Position numbers and translations under genes: made by a program. The notes under the pieces are model-generated. The model saw only the letters and a program-made list of their open reading frames with translations, was not told the DNA's origin and searched no databases. This document shows positions 1-7,715 of a stretch of DNA of 10,611 nt, piece after piece; within the stretch, counting starts at the first letter, position 1, and each line of letters starts with the position of its first letter. Origin of the DNA: Bacteroidota bacterium (GTDB lineage Bacteria; Bacteroidota; Bacteroidia; Chitinophagales; UBA8649). The DNA is taken from assembly GCA_003447535.1 (NCBI GenBank), contig DLYY01000151.1, forward strand, positions 1 through 10,611, given 5' to 3'.

Positions 1-1
1 A

Positions 2-94
2 GACCCCGTGAAGTATCCTTTGTTGGAGACGATGCCGCTGTCTTCGGGCCACTACCCTGCCAAATTTAATAAGTTACTCTCAAAATACACCTAG
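2..94 (+). CDS. 3' end of an unrecognised upstream gene (partial)
   Basis: Reading from base 2, the plus strand is open for 30 codons up to a TAG at 92-94; the residues end ...PAKFNKLLSKYT. I prefer this frame because its stop lies only 5 bases before the next start and shares bases with that gene's probable ribosome binding site, as in a translationally coupled operon. A competing frame from base 1 is open for 22 codons to a TAA at 67-69 and cannot be excluded. Too little is present to name a family. If the frame is right, the following prenyltransferase-glycosyltransferase gene is not first in its operon and its promoter lies outside the window. Confidence 0.45.
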   Translation, partial: DPVKYPLLETMPLSSGHYPAKFNKLLSKYT

Positions 95-96
95 GA
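93..96 (+). promoter_or_regulatory. AGGA ribosome binding site of the UbiA-glycosyltransferase gene
   Basis: AGGA sits three bases before the ATG at 100, a rather short spacing, and overlaps the TAG stop of the preceding frame. It is the only reasonably clear Shine-Dalgarno-like element I see before any start in the window, and it supports both the start at 100 and coupling to the upstream gene. Confidence 0.5.
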
Positions 97-99
97 ACT

Positions 100-2136
100 A
101 TGTTTACGCGCATTGAAGAGTGGTGGTTTACTAGGATTGCCTCGTTGGTAGGATTATGGGCATTCTTTGCTCTGAGTGCGGATTTATCCTTTGCTCTTCA
201 ACCCATGGATGCAAATAATGCATGGACCCAGCTTGCCTTTATCCTTAGCTGGTCTGTTTTTGCAGCATCGCTAGGGTATTGGGTCAATGATGTTTTTGAT
301 CGAAAAAAAGATGCCTTAGGAGGAAAAATGAATACCACAGCGGGTAAGTCATTATGGTTAATGATTACGACAACGCTTGTTCTTATTGTCCTCACTACTT
401 CATGTGTTTGGGTGCTCCCCTTGCATAATAACCAAGTTGTAATTGGGTTAGTAGGCCTGCAAATCGTATTGTTTTTCTTGTACGCCATGCCTTATCTCAG
501 ATTTAAGGAGCGTCCTCTAGGCGGTATTATGGTGGATTCGATTTATGCCTATGTGGTGCCAAATTGTATTGTATTCTTCGTGGTAAATAATCTAGAGCCT
601 TTTGATTTAGGGGTGCAGTATTTAGTCTTGATCGGAAGCTGGTCTTTTATCGCAGGCTGTCGAAGCATAGTTAACCATCATTGGGAAGATCGACAGTCGG
701 ATACATTATCCAATACACGAACCGCAGCGACCGCATGGCCCAAAGCCAAGGTGTTGCGCTGGCTAAAAATTTACCTTCCAACCCTAGAAATCATTTTCTT
801 CAGTCTGTTTTTATGGCTTGGTAATGGATGGATTTGTGTTGCCCTTTATCTAGGGTATTTGTTATGGCTTATTTGGCGAAGTGTCGATACATCCAAACTT
901 GATGGCGTGCGGTTGTTAGCAGAACCCAGTGAATTGAGTTTTCAATGCACTTTGAAGGTATATGCCTTACTTCTTCCCCTTATATCAATCATTATGCTAG
1001 CTATGTCACAGCCTGTTGAGGGCGCGGTGATTGGACTGATTTGGTGTGTGGCATTCTATAAAAGCCTTCGTTGGGCAGGACCGGATCTCAAGTTTGTGCG
1101 CACATTAATGGTACGTGCTTACTTTTTTATGTTGCCCATATATCACGCGGCGTATTGGTTTGTTTTTAAGATCTTAAGTCGAGTTGTCAATTATTCAATC
1201 TATTACGTGGCCTTGCTTTTTGGTCGAAATCTCAAGAAGGAAAAAGCTGATATCACTGCCTCAAGTTCCTCTTGCCAAAAGCCCTCAGGTTCAGCAGCGT
1301 CTCCAACCACTCCACAAAAAAATCCACATAGTCTATTACATACTCCTGTAGAGAAGTGCGTCCATATGCTTTGGATTGGTCAACAAATAGGGCTTATGGA
1401 ACAATTAACACTAGCCTCGTTTGTACACTTTGGTTATGACGTGCATCTTTGGCTGTATTCTGAGACATCTACGTCAAACGTCCCGGATACAGTTAAGGTG
1501 ATGGATGCCAATGCCGTGATTTCTTCTAAAGAGGTGTTTCACTATAAAAAGGGCTCTCAATTTGGCACAGGCAAAGGAAGTGTCGCAGGTTTTTCCGACA
1601 TTTTTCGTTATAAACTCCTTTATGATTATGGAGGATGGTGGGTAGACATGGATGTGACATGCCTCAAAGCTTTTGATGTGGAGACACCGTATTTTTTTAG
1701 AGGGCATCACAATTTACTCTTGGTAGGCAACATAATGAAGGCACCAAAGGGAAGTTCTCTTATGTGGTCTTGTTATACCAAGGCCAAAGAGCAAGTGACA
1801 GCAGATAATAGAGATTGGCATCTTCCTATTCAAATCTTAGTCGACGAAGTATTAGCCCAAGGATTAGAGAATTGTATCTACCACGGCATGTCGAACACCG
1901 ATGAGTTTGATACGATCGCCAAATATTTTGTTCGGCCTGTGGATTTTCCTGTGGAGTGGTGTGCCATTCATTGGTGTAATGAGGTGCTTCGAAGTCGAAA
2001 GATTGATGTACGTTGGATGCCTAAAGAGGGACGCTTAATGAAAGAAATTGGCCAATATAAGCTCACAGCTTTTTATGACAAAAGACAAGAGGCTGATCTC
2101 GCACCTTGGGAGGTCAAGATGATACAAATCATGTAA
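100..2136 (+). CDS. UbiA-type prenyltransferase fused to a DXD-type glycosyltransferase
   Basis: This 678-residue protein has two enzyme parts. Residues about 1-375 are highly hydrophobic with roughly nine or more membrane segments. They carry the two UbiA aspartate motifs: NDVFDRKKD (N63, D64, D67, D71) and DRQSD (D197, D201), which in this family bind Mg2+ and the prenyl diphosphate. A polar Ser/Thr/Pro-rich linker spans about 380-417. Residues about 418-650 form a soluble glycosyltransferase of the GT32/'sugar-binding DXD' type: VHMLWIG near 421, FSDIFRY at 498-504, GGWWVDMDV at 511-519 with the DXD at D516/D518. The likely role is to move a prenyl chain onto an acceptor, or a group onto a prenyl phosphate, at the membrane, coupled to sugar transfer on the cytoplasmic face. 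UbiA relatives include decaprenyl-phosphate phosphoribosyltransferases as well as quinone and haem prenyltransferases; the actual acceptor is unknown. The next gene starts 9 bp downstream. Family calls are solid; the fusion is unusual. Confidence 0.85.
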   Translation: MFTRIEEWWFTRIASLVGLWAFFALSADLSFALQPMDANNAWTQLAFILSWSVFAASLGYWVNDVFDRKKDALGGKMNTTAGKSLWLMITTTLVLIVLTTSCVWVLPLHNNQVVIGLVGLQIVLFFLYAMPYLRFKERPLGGIMVDSIYAYVVPNCIVFFVVNNLEPFDLGVQYLVLIGSWSFIAGCRSIVNHHWEDRQSDTLSNTRTAATAWPKAKVLRWLKIYLPTLEIIFFSLFLWLGNGWICVALYLGYLLWLIWRSVDTSKLDGVRLLAEPSELSFQCTLKVYALLLPLISIIMLAMSQPVEGAVIGLIWCVAFYKSLRWAGPDLKFVRTLMVRAYFFMLPIYHAAYWFVFKILSRVVNYSIYYVALLFGRNLKKEKADITASSSSCQKPSGSAASPTTPQKNPHSLLHTPVEKCVHMLWIGQQIGLMEQLTLASFVHFGYDVHLWLYSETSTSNVPDTVKVMDANAVISSKEVFHYKKGSQFGTGKGSVAGFSDIFRYKLLYDYGGWWVDMDVTCLKAFDVETPYFFRGHHNLLLVGNIMKAPKGSSLMWSCYTKAKEQVTADNRDWHLPIQILVDEVLAQGLENCIYHGMSNTDEFDTIAKYFVRPVDFPVEWCAIHWCNEVLRSRKIDVRWMPKEGRLMKEIGQYKLTAFYDKRQEADLAPWEVKMIQIM

Positions 2137-2145
2137 TTTAAGCCC

Positions 2146-3468
2146 ATGCTGACAAAGCAGGAGATATCAGCCTATCAAAAGGCACGTAGCGTAAATAGCA
2201 ATAAGTTGTGCCACGCCCCATTTACCAATCTGTATTTTAATACAGAAGGTCATGTTGCCGTTTGCTGGTTAACATTCTATAATCCAGTGGTCTATGATGA
2301 ATCAAAATCGCTAAAGGACATTTGGCATGACGTTAAGTTTCAGTCAATTCGAGAGCATATTGGCCGTGACGATTTATCCAAGTATTGCCAGACTTGCGAA
2401 CAACACCTAAAACAAGGGAATCATGTTAATCTACTTGCCAAAGCTTATGATACAGCCCCGGCGGATGTTGACTATCCATCAATTATTGAATTTGAGCTTG
2501 AAAATACCTGCAACCTGGCCTGTACAATGTGTAATGGGCTTTTATCATCTACCATCCGAAAAGATCGAGAAGGCAAGCCTCCGCTCAAGAGCCCTTATGG
2601 CAAGAAATTTCGCGAGAATTTAAAGGAATTTATCCCTCACCTTTCTGAGGCGAGGTTTAATGGCGGTGAGCCCTTTTTGATTCAACAGTACTGGCCAATT
2701 TGGGAGGACATGATGGTGATAAACCCTGCCGTTAAAATGACTATGGCCACTAATGGTTCGGTCTTAAACAGCCGAGTAAAAGATGTCTTAACAAGAGGAA
2801 ATATTCATCTTAACATTTCCATGGATGGCTTTTCCAAGGAAACTTATGAATCGATCCGAGTCGGCGGAAATTTCGAGCGCCTAATGAAAAATCTCGACTA
2901 TTTTATCGCGTTTTGCGCAAACCATAACCGCACCTTGTGTATCATGGTCAATCCGATGCGTCAGAACTGGTGGGAAATGCCGGATTTTGTCAATTGGGTC
3001 AACACTCAAAACATTCGAATATGGTTTAACTCCATTATCAAACCGGAAGACCAATCGATTTGGGCATTATCTCCTGAAAAGCTCCAAGAGGTTTACGACA
3101 CACTCAATGCAGCAACAATAAACCACAAACCCTCCTTATGTAGCCAAGAGGTTTATGAACACAACGTATCAACCTATACCAACTTGGTTCATAATCAAAT
3201 TCATAACTGGCTTATAGATGCTCGTCGACAAGAGGAAAGCTCCAGTGATTCTTTACCAACGGATAAAAATTTCGTGGCCTTAATTCGTCCTCACTTACCC
3301 CTTAATCATGATTTCTTCAAGTTGTTTCCCCGTTTGAAGGATGAACAAAAGAAAGCATTAAAAAAGGCGATTCATCAACAAAATGTTGTCTTTTCCGCCG
3401 CCCAAATGGAAGACATGCACCAGAAGGCACTTCAAGAGGCGATCGATACTTTGGTAGCATCAAAATAA
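2146..3468 (+). CDS. Radical SAM protein with N-terminal twitch domain (paralogue A)
   Basis: This 440-residue enzyme has an N-terminal cysteine cluster typical of a twitch/half-SPASM domain: CHAPF at C22, C40, then CQTC at C81/C84. The radical SAM core follows, with CNLACTMC (C122, C126, C129) to bind the [4Fe-4S] cluster that cleaves S-adenosylmethionine, and NGGEP at 172-176 to contact SAM. A SMDGF...YESIR segment (225-238) and an N295-x4-P300-x3-S304 motif follow. The tail from about 310 is probably helical. This order matches what is annotated as 'twitch domain-containing radical SAM protein'. The reaction is unknown. Twitch enzymes with known function include BtrN, which oxidises an aminocyclitol, so a sugar-like substrate is plausible. 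The start is 9 bp after the preceding stop with no clear Shine-Dalgarno sequence. The 3' end overlaps the opposing radical SAM gene by 37 bp. Confidence 0.88.
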   Translation: MLTKQEISAYQKARSVNSNKLCHAPFTNLYFNTEGHVAVCWLTFYNPVVYDESKSLKDIWHDVKFQSIREHIGRDDLSKYCQTCEQHLKQGNHVNLLAKAYDTAPADVDYPSIIEFELENTCNLACTMCNGLLSSTIRKDREGKPPLKSPYGKKFRENLKEFIPHLSEARFNGGEPFLIQQYWPIWEDMMVINPAVKMTMATNGSVLNSRVKDVLTRGNIHLNISMDGFSKETYESIRVGGNFERLMKNLDYFIAFCANHNRTLCIMVNPMRQNWWEMPDFVNWVNTQNIRIWFNSIIKPEDQSIWALSPEKLQEVYDTLNAATINHKPSLCSQEVYEHNVSTYTNLVHNQIHNWLIDARRQEESSSDSLPTDKNFVALIRPHLPLNHDFFKLFPRLKDEQKKALKKAIHQQNVVFSAAQMEDMHQKALQEAIDTLVASK

Positions 3469-4973
3469 AACTTTGCGCGAAGGGTATCTTCAAGTTGTTG
3501 GTCGCTGCTTCCCCATAGAAAGTCAATCTGACTCAACAACCCGCCCTCAATCATTTCGTGAATCATTTCTCCCATACCCTGTTGGTTTTGCATTAGCTGC
3601 ATTACCCCATCAATTTTTTTGGTTAACTCAGCATGATTTCGATCAGGATAGATAGACTGAGAGCAGAGCGAAAGGGCCTCAAAATAGGCAGCCAAAAAGG
3701 ACTCATGCTGTTCTTCAGGTATTCGAAGCGCATGCAATGCCTTCTGCGCATCATTGAGGGTGATGGACTCTTGATAGAGATCTCGGTAGATCATATAAAT
3801 TGAGGCCGCCAAGTCAGATGACTGCGGCGTGGTCTCTAAAAAGTCCGCTTGGCTGTAGTCTTCTCGCTGAAAGCCGATCCATTGATCTATGGTATGTATG
3901 ACTTGGCTTAACTGATTGGTATTGTGTTCTGAAAGGGTATTGTTGATGGGAAGGCGATCTCTTTGACGTCGGACATTATCTAATATTTTTTTTAACGAGG
4001 CTGCTGGAAGAAACCTAAGGGACTCGTGTTCTGGATTCCATACAATGTTAAAATGCACTTTTGCCTCGAGGCTATTGGCATATTCAATAAGCCGATCAAG
4101 TTCATGAATGTTGGATCGCATAATGCATGCGGCAATATTTAGGTACATGGATTGATTGTCTGAAAGTTTTTTTAGCTTATTAATATTGGAAGCAACTTTC
4201 TTCCATTGAGCGCCCTGGCGAATTGACTCATAGGTGTCTGGAGTGGCACTATCGATCGAGAGATTAAAGCCTACTCGAAGTTGACTAAGGAGCCCTTCAA
4301 GTGAAGCATTCCACACCGTAGCATTGGTGGTGATATGCAGGGCAATGGAGGGTCTGTGCTCTAGAACTAACTCCCAGATTTGTCGATAGGGCTTGATCAA
4401 CATGGGTTCTCCACCCAGAAACTTGAGGTCGGTGAGGTAAGGCAGAAAGGGTAGGAGCTTTTCGGCGAAGTGATTATCATACACCTTGGGCATAGGGGGC
4501 ATTTGTTCTCTTCCCTGCCGTATGGTAGAGCTGAAATAACCACTACACATGGAGCAAGCCAGGTTACAGGTGTTGTCGATTTCGAATTCGAAGACTTTGG
4601 GCATGGCAGTTCTTCCCGTAAGCTGGTTGAGGCGGTGCTTTATTGTTGGGGTGTGTGCATATTGATCATAATGCTTTGCGCGACTTCCATCAAAGTTACC
4701 TGCTTGAATAAGCTCTTGGCATAGCTTACAGCCACCGCTGAGGTCGCGTTTTTGTATACTTTTTCTTAGCGCCTGAGCCTTTGGGCCAGTCCAGGCTTCT
4801 TTAATGCTATGCGTCTTGATATTTCCCAGCACATGAATTCGATTAAAACAGCAGGCAGTAATGTTTCCATTTTGCTCAAAGTTTAAGCTGGAAAAGGGAG
4901 CATGGCAAATGGCATGGCGTGCCTCTTTAGGTCTACTAGCGTTGTACGCTTTCAGGGTCTTTCGACGAATCAT
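3432..4973 (-). CDS. Radical SAM protein with N-terminal twitch domain (paralogue B)
   Basis: This is a 513-residue relative of A and D and the longest of the four. It begins with the AYNASR stretch also seen in D, then the twitch cysteines: CHAPF (C23), CC (C41/C42) and CKLC (C82/C85). The radical SAM motif is CNLACSMC (C136, C140, C143) and the SAM-contact motif is LGGEP (186-190). After the catalytic motif it shares SSTIR and a PP pair with A and D. The N309-x4-P314-x3-S318 motif follows, then a long probably helical C-terminal part (about 325-513), with no recognised domain and no extra cysteine cluster. It starts 2 bp after the end of paralogue C, so the two are almost certainly co-transcribed and coupled. 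It is the last gene of the minus-strand run, and its last 37 bp also encode the C terminus of A. The substrate is unknown; carbohydrate modification is the inference from context. Confidence 0.88.
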   Translation of the reverse strand: MIRRKTLKAYNASRPKEARHAICHAPFSSLNFEQNGNITACCFNRIHVLGNIKTHSIKEAWTGPKAQALRKSIQKRDLSGGCKLCQELIQAGNFDGSRAKHYDQYAHTPTIKHRLNQLTGRTAMPKVFEFEIDNTCNLACSMCSGYFSSTIRQGREQMPPMPKVYDNHFAEKLLPFLPYLTDLKFLGGEPMLIKPYRQIWELVLEHRPSIALHITTNATVWNASLEGLLSQLRVGFNLSIDSATPDTYESIRQGAQWKKVASNINKLKKLSDNQSMYLNIAACIMRSNIHELDRLIEYANSLEAKVHFNIVWNPEHESLRFLPAASLKKILDNVRRQRDRLPINNTLSEHNTNQLSQVIHTIDQWIGFQREDYSQADFLETTPQSSDLAASIYMIYRDLYQESITLNDAQKALHALRIPEEQHESFLAAYFEALSLCSQSIYPDRNHAELTKKIDGVMQLMQNQQGMGEMIHEMIEGGLLSQIDFLWGSSDQQLEDTLRAKFYFDATKVSIAS

Positions 4974-4975
4974 AA

Positions 4976-6235
4976 CTACTTAGACAGTGCCGCACTTTCT
5001 GGTGCATAATCCTTTATGATGTCCCAGAATTCAGGAAAAACTTCTGAAAAATCCTCTTTTCTGAAGCGGTCATGTCGGGCGATTTTTTCAAAGAAACCCG
5101 TAAAAGGCTTATCGATAGTGTTGTTAAGGTAGGTGATGAGGTTGTCGATGGTTTTTGTACGCTTTTCGGTCATTTTATAGGTGGACACAAAAGATTGTAA
5201 TCGCTCTCGTACAATCTGCTTTACCTCTTCTGGAAGGATTTCTATGCTGTATTCCCAAGGCTCATAGATAAGGTTCCAAAAGACGGGTAGGCCTGGAAAC
5301 TCCTTATTCATACATTCAAAATACTCCTGGAAGTAGAAAATATTCATATTGGTCACAGAACAGCAAATCTTACACTCAATGGTATCTTTTTCTGTGTAGC
5401 CTCCATGGCGAATCCACCGCTTCATATTCTCAACGACTTCATCCCATTTTGCATTTTTGCGTTGATACTCAAATCGGGGTCCTATATCATCGATTGAGAA
5501 GTTGAGAAATACGTGCTTAAACTTCTTAAAAAGCTTCGCCACATGAGCATCATACACAGTGCCATTCGTATTTAACAAGAGTTGTATGTTTTTTGCATGA
5601 CCTGTCTCCACGCAGTACTCTAATAACTCAATGTTTTCTTTTGACATGAGGGGCTCGCCACCAAACAGACCAATTTCCATCATATTGGGAATCCAAGATT
5701 TGATGGTAGCCATGTTTTCTGGCGTCATGTTGAAGTGGACGGTTTCTTCCCAGTTATATAACTCTTTGGCTTCTCGTATCCATTTATGCGAGGCTGTTGG
5801 CATACAGATCCGGCATCTCAAATTGCAAATGTTGCTTGCATTAATTTCTACTCGAGTGGGTTGAAGAGGCTGTTGAACTTGACTTTCGGGGATATTGTAA
5901 TTGTAGGAGTCATAGCGCATGGGCTTAAGTCCCATGTCTTGTTCTCGCCAACACTCATCACAACCCTTCATGCGAACACCGTTCTTAAAATTTTCCCGAA
6001 GGGTTTCCATGTAGTCCGAATTCCAAGCTTCTTCTATACTTGATTCTCCAACGACAAGTGTTTTCCCTTCATGGCTTATAAAATCGTAATGCTTTGAGCA
6101 AGGCTTGAACTTTCCTTCTGCCGACATCATGATTTCAAAGAAGGGGAAGTAACAGAAATCTGTTTTGTCCGGATCTCGTAAAACTTCAGGAGTGGTTTGG
6201 TTCTTTTTGGCCTTAAACAGCGATGATAAGGGCAT
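4976..6235 (-). CDS. Radical SAM protein with N-terminal twitch domain (divergent paralogue C)
   Basis: This 419-residue protein has the same layout as its neighbours but is the most divergent. The first twitch cysteine lies in FCYFPF (C28) instead of CHAPF, followed by C46 and CDEC (C92/C95). The radical SAM core has CNLRCRIC (C137, C141, C144), FGGEP (191-195) and a SIDD segment near 247-250. It lacks the SSTIR and PP features of A, B and D, and reads KWIREAKELYNW after the cluster, a stretch typical of many annotated twitch radical SAM proteins. The N321-x4-P326-x3-S330 motif is intact. An ATG at 6235 is the natural start, but no Shine-Dalgarno sequence precedes it, and the 52-bp gap before it is the largest in the minus-strand run. 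The substrate is unknown. Its divergence from the other three suggests a different substrate or step. Confidence 0.88.
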   Translation of the reverse strand: MPLSSLFKAKKNQTTPEVLRDPDKTDFCYFPFFEIMMSAEGKFKPCSKHYDFISHEGKTLVVGESSIEEAWNSDYMETLRENFKNGVRMKGCDECWREQDMGLKPMRYDSYNYNIPESQVQQPLQPTRVEINASNICNLRCRICMPTASHKWIREAKELYNWEETVHFNMTPENMATIKSWIPNMMEIGLFGGEPLMSKENIELLEYCVETGHAKNIQLLLNTNGTVYDAHVAKLFKKFKHVFLNFSIDDIGPRFEYQRKNAKWDEVVENMKRWIRHGGYTEKDTIECKICCSVTNMNIFYFQEYFECMNKEFPGLPVFWNLIYEPWEYSIEILPEEVKQIVRERLQSFVSTYKMTEKRTKTIDNLITYLNNTIDKPFTGFFEKIARHDRFRKEDFSEVFPEFWDIIKDYAPESAALSK

Positions 6236-6287
6236 AAATCGGCTTTTGTTTATTACTGAAAATAAGAGATTTTAAAGTGAATTTGTG
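6236..6287. other. AT-rich spacer, the largest gap in the minus-strand run
   Basis: These 52 bases separate paralogues D and C, whereas every other junction in the run overlaps or is at most 4 bases. The spacer is AT-rich. Read on the minus strand it contains a TTCACT and, about 20 bases on, TAATAA. That is a poor promoter match and could be chance. I see no hairpin followed by a T-run and no short open frame. It may hold a weak internal promoter or simply be a joint between two gene blocks. Confidence 0.3.
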
Positions 6288-7715
6288 CTAATTCTCGTCA
6301 AATCGCGCAATAAATTCGTGATGCAGTGTTTTCCAGTCGTCTTCGCTAAGCCTGGTGATTAATGTTTTGAGCGGCGCACGTCCAATTTCGTGCACAAAGG
6401 TTTTCTTCAAGTTGTAGTTAGGGAGGGCATCAAAGACTTTTTGTAATGCCACCGAGGCCTCCTTGGCGACCGAGGGTGATGTTGCTGCTTGTATTTCAGC
6501 ACTTCGGGTGGATAGGGTTTGCTTCCAAGCACGAAAAAGCTCCTTATCAGATAATGGCGTTTGGGCGTGTTTTGCATCGTCCTCCTCTTCAAGGAGAATG
6601 CGTATTTGCTCAATTAACCCATTAAATCTGCGCTTATTGATAGAAAGTCCAGTGTCCTCGTGCTCAAGAACTTTTTGATAGTCTTCGTAGTGATGTAAGA
6701 CCTTAGCTAGGTCATCTTTTTTCATGGATTGTAAGCTATGTTCTCTGGGCTCAAACACTGTATTAAAAAAGACATTAATGCTGTGTTCCTGGCAAAAGGA
6801 TACAAGATGGATAATGTCCATGGCATTGGTAGGCATTACGCAGGCGGTAATGGACAGGTCGTCTAATTCTTCCTTAATGCTAAGAAAGTAGTCTATATTT
6901 TTTCTCAATGCCTCGTAATCTCCGTTGATCCGAATTTTTTCGTAGACCTCTTTTGAAAAAGCATCCATCGAAATGCTCAGGTTCATTGGATGACCCGCTA
7001 TAATGGATCGCACCCTTCCGTTAAGGATGGTTCCGTTGGTTGATACATGGGAGACAATGTTAGAGTTAATGGCAATGATTGCTTCCCAAATTTCTAGGTA
7101 GTGCCGAATAAGAAAGGGTTCTCCTCCAAAAAAATGTGCGCTTTTTATGTGGGGGAGAATGGTTTTGATTTCTTGGATAAATGCATCGTCGTAGGCCTCT
7201 TTCATCGGCGGAAGCCCCATATTGGAGCGTATAGTTGAAGAACAAGCTTCGTTGCACATCACACAAGCTAGGTTGCACCGATTACCTGTTTCAAATTCCA
7301 ATACTTCAGGATAATCAGGTTTTAGATTTCCTTTAGCATACCATTTGGGAATCCAGGAGGAAGGGACGGGGCTATTTGCACTATCATATTTTTTTGCAAG
7401 CAATCCTTCAACATTGTTTTGTTTAATCAGTTGGGCGCACCGACTACACCCTTCAGCCATTTGGCGATTGTTGAATTCTCGACGAATGGATTGTGCTTTT
7501 TCTCCTCGCCATAAATCGAGAATGGATGGCCCTTGACCATAGTATCCCAGTAGATCTTTTTGGTTATAGCAACACATACTAATACTCCCTTGAATGCCAA
7601 AATATAGTGAGCGCCATGGTGCGTGACAGGACAGATGCCGGTGCTGAGGATCCCGACTGGCATTATATTTTGCCATTTCCTTTTTGGAAAATGTGTGGGG
7701 CTTCCTGCTGCTCAT
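6288..7715 (-). CDS. Radical SAM protein with N-terminal twitch domain (paralogue D)
   Basis: This 475-residue protein is close to A and B. YNASR precedes the twitch cysteines CHAPW (C30), CC (C48/C49) and CSRC (C90/C93). The catalytic cluster motif is CNLACVMC (C147, C151, C154), followed by SSTIR and a PP pair. FGGEP lies at 196-200, SMDAF...YEKIR at 249-262, and N318-x4-P323-x3-S327 follows. The tail contains an acidic stretch (LLEEEDDAKH near 374-383) and is probably helical. Its ATG overlaps the TGA of the SGNH hydrolase gene in an ATGA junction, which implies translational coupling and ties this radical SAM enzyme directly to the carbamoyltransferase/SxtJ/SGNH block. It shares the most obvious features with A and B, consistent with local duplication followed by divergence. 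The substrate is unknown. Confidence 0.88.
   Translation of the reverse strand: MSSRKPHTFSKKEMAKYNASRDPQHRHLSCHAPWRSLYFGIQGSISMCCYNQKDLLGYYGQGPSILDLWRGEKAQSIRREFNNRQMAEGCSRCAQLIKQNNVEGLLAKKYDSANSPVPSSWIPKWYAKGNLKPDYPEVLEFETGNRCNLACVMCNEACSSTIRSNMGLPPMKEAYDDAFIQEIKTILPHIKSAHFFGGEPFLIRHYLEIWEAIIAINSNIVSHVSTNGTILNGRVRSIIAGHPMNLSISMDAFSKEVYEKIRINGDYEALRKNIDYFLSIKEELDDLSITACVMPTNAMDIIHLVSFCQEHSINVFFNTVFEPREHSLQSMKKDDLAKVLHHYEDYQKVLEHEDTGLSINKRRFNGLIEQIRILLEEEDDAKHAQTPLSDKELFRAWKQTLSTRSAEIQAATSPSVAKEASVALQKVFDALPNYNLKKTFVHEIGRAPLKTLITRLSEDDWKTLHHEFIARFDEN

Noticed and set aside
1..69. Alternative reading of the left edge in frame 1 (22 codons ending at TAA 67-69).
   Set aside because: It is possible, but it would leave a 30-bp gap and no coupling. 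The frame ending at 94 fits the spacing of the other genes better. The choice remains uncertain.
3469..3500. Bidirectional terminator at the meeting point of the two operons.
   Set aside because: I could find no stable inverted repeat followed by a T-run on either strand; the region is coding sequence of paralogue B.
3317..3526. Minus-strand open frame of 69 codons spanning the A/B junction.
   Set aside because: It overlaps both well-supported radical SAM genes in another frame and has no family features.
4470..4724. Plus-strand open frame of 84 codons inside paralogue B.
   Set aside because: It runs opposite the conserved radical SAM motif region. The peptide shows no recognisable domain and there is no upstream signal, so it is an antisense shadow.
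6236..6287. Possible RiPP precursor peptide in the only sizeable gap near the radical SAM genes.
   Set aside because: The 52-bp gap has no short open frame with a start. The other gaps are at most 9 bp, so no precursor is encoded between these genes; one outside the window cannot be excluded.
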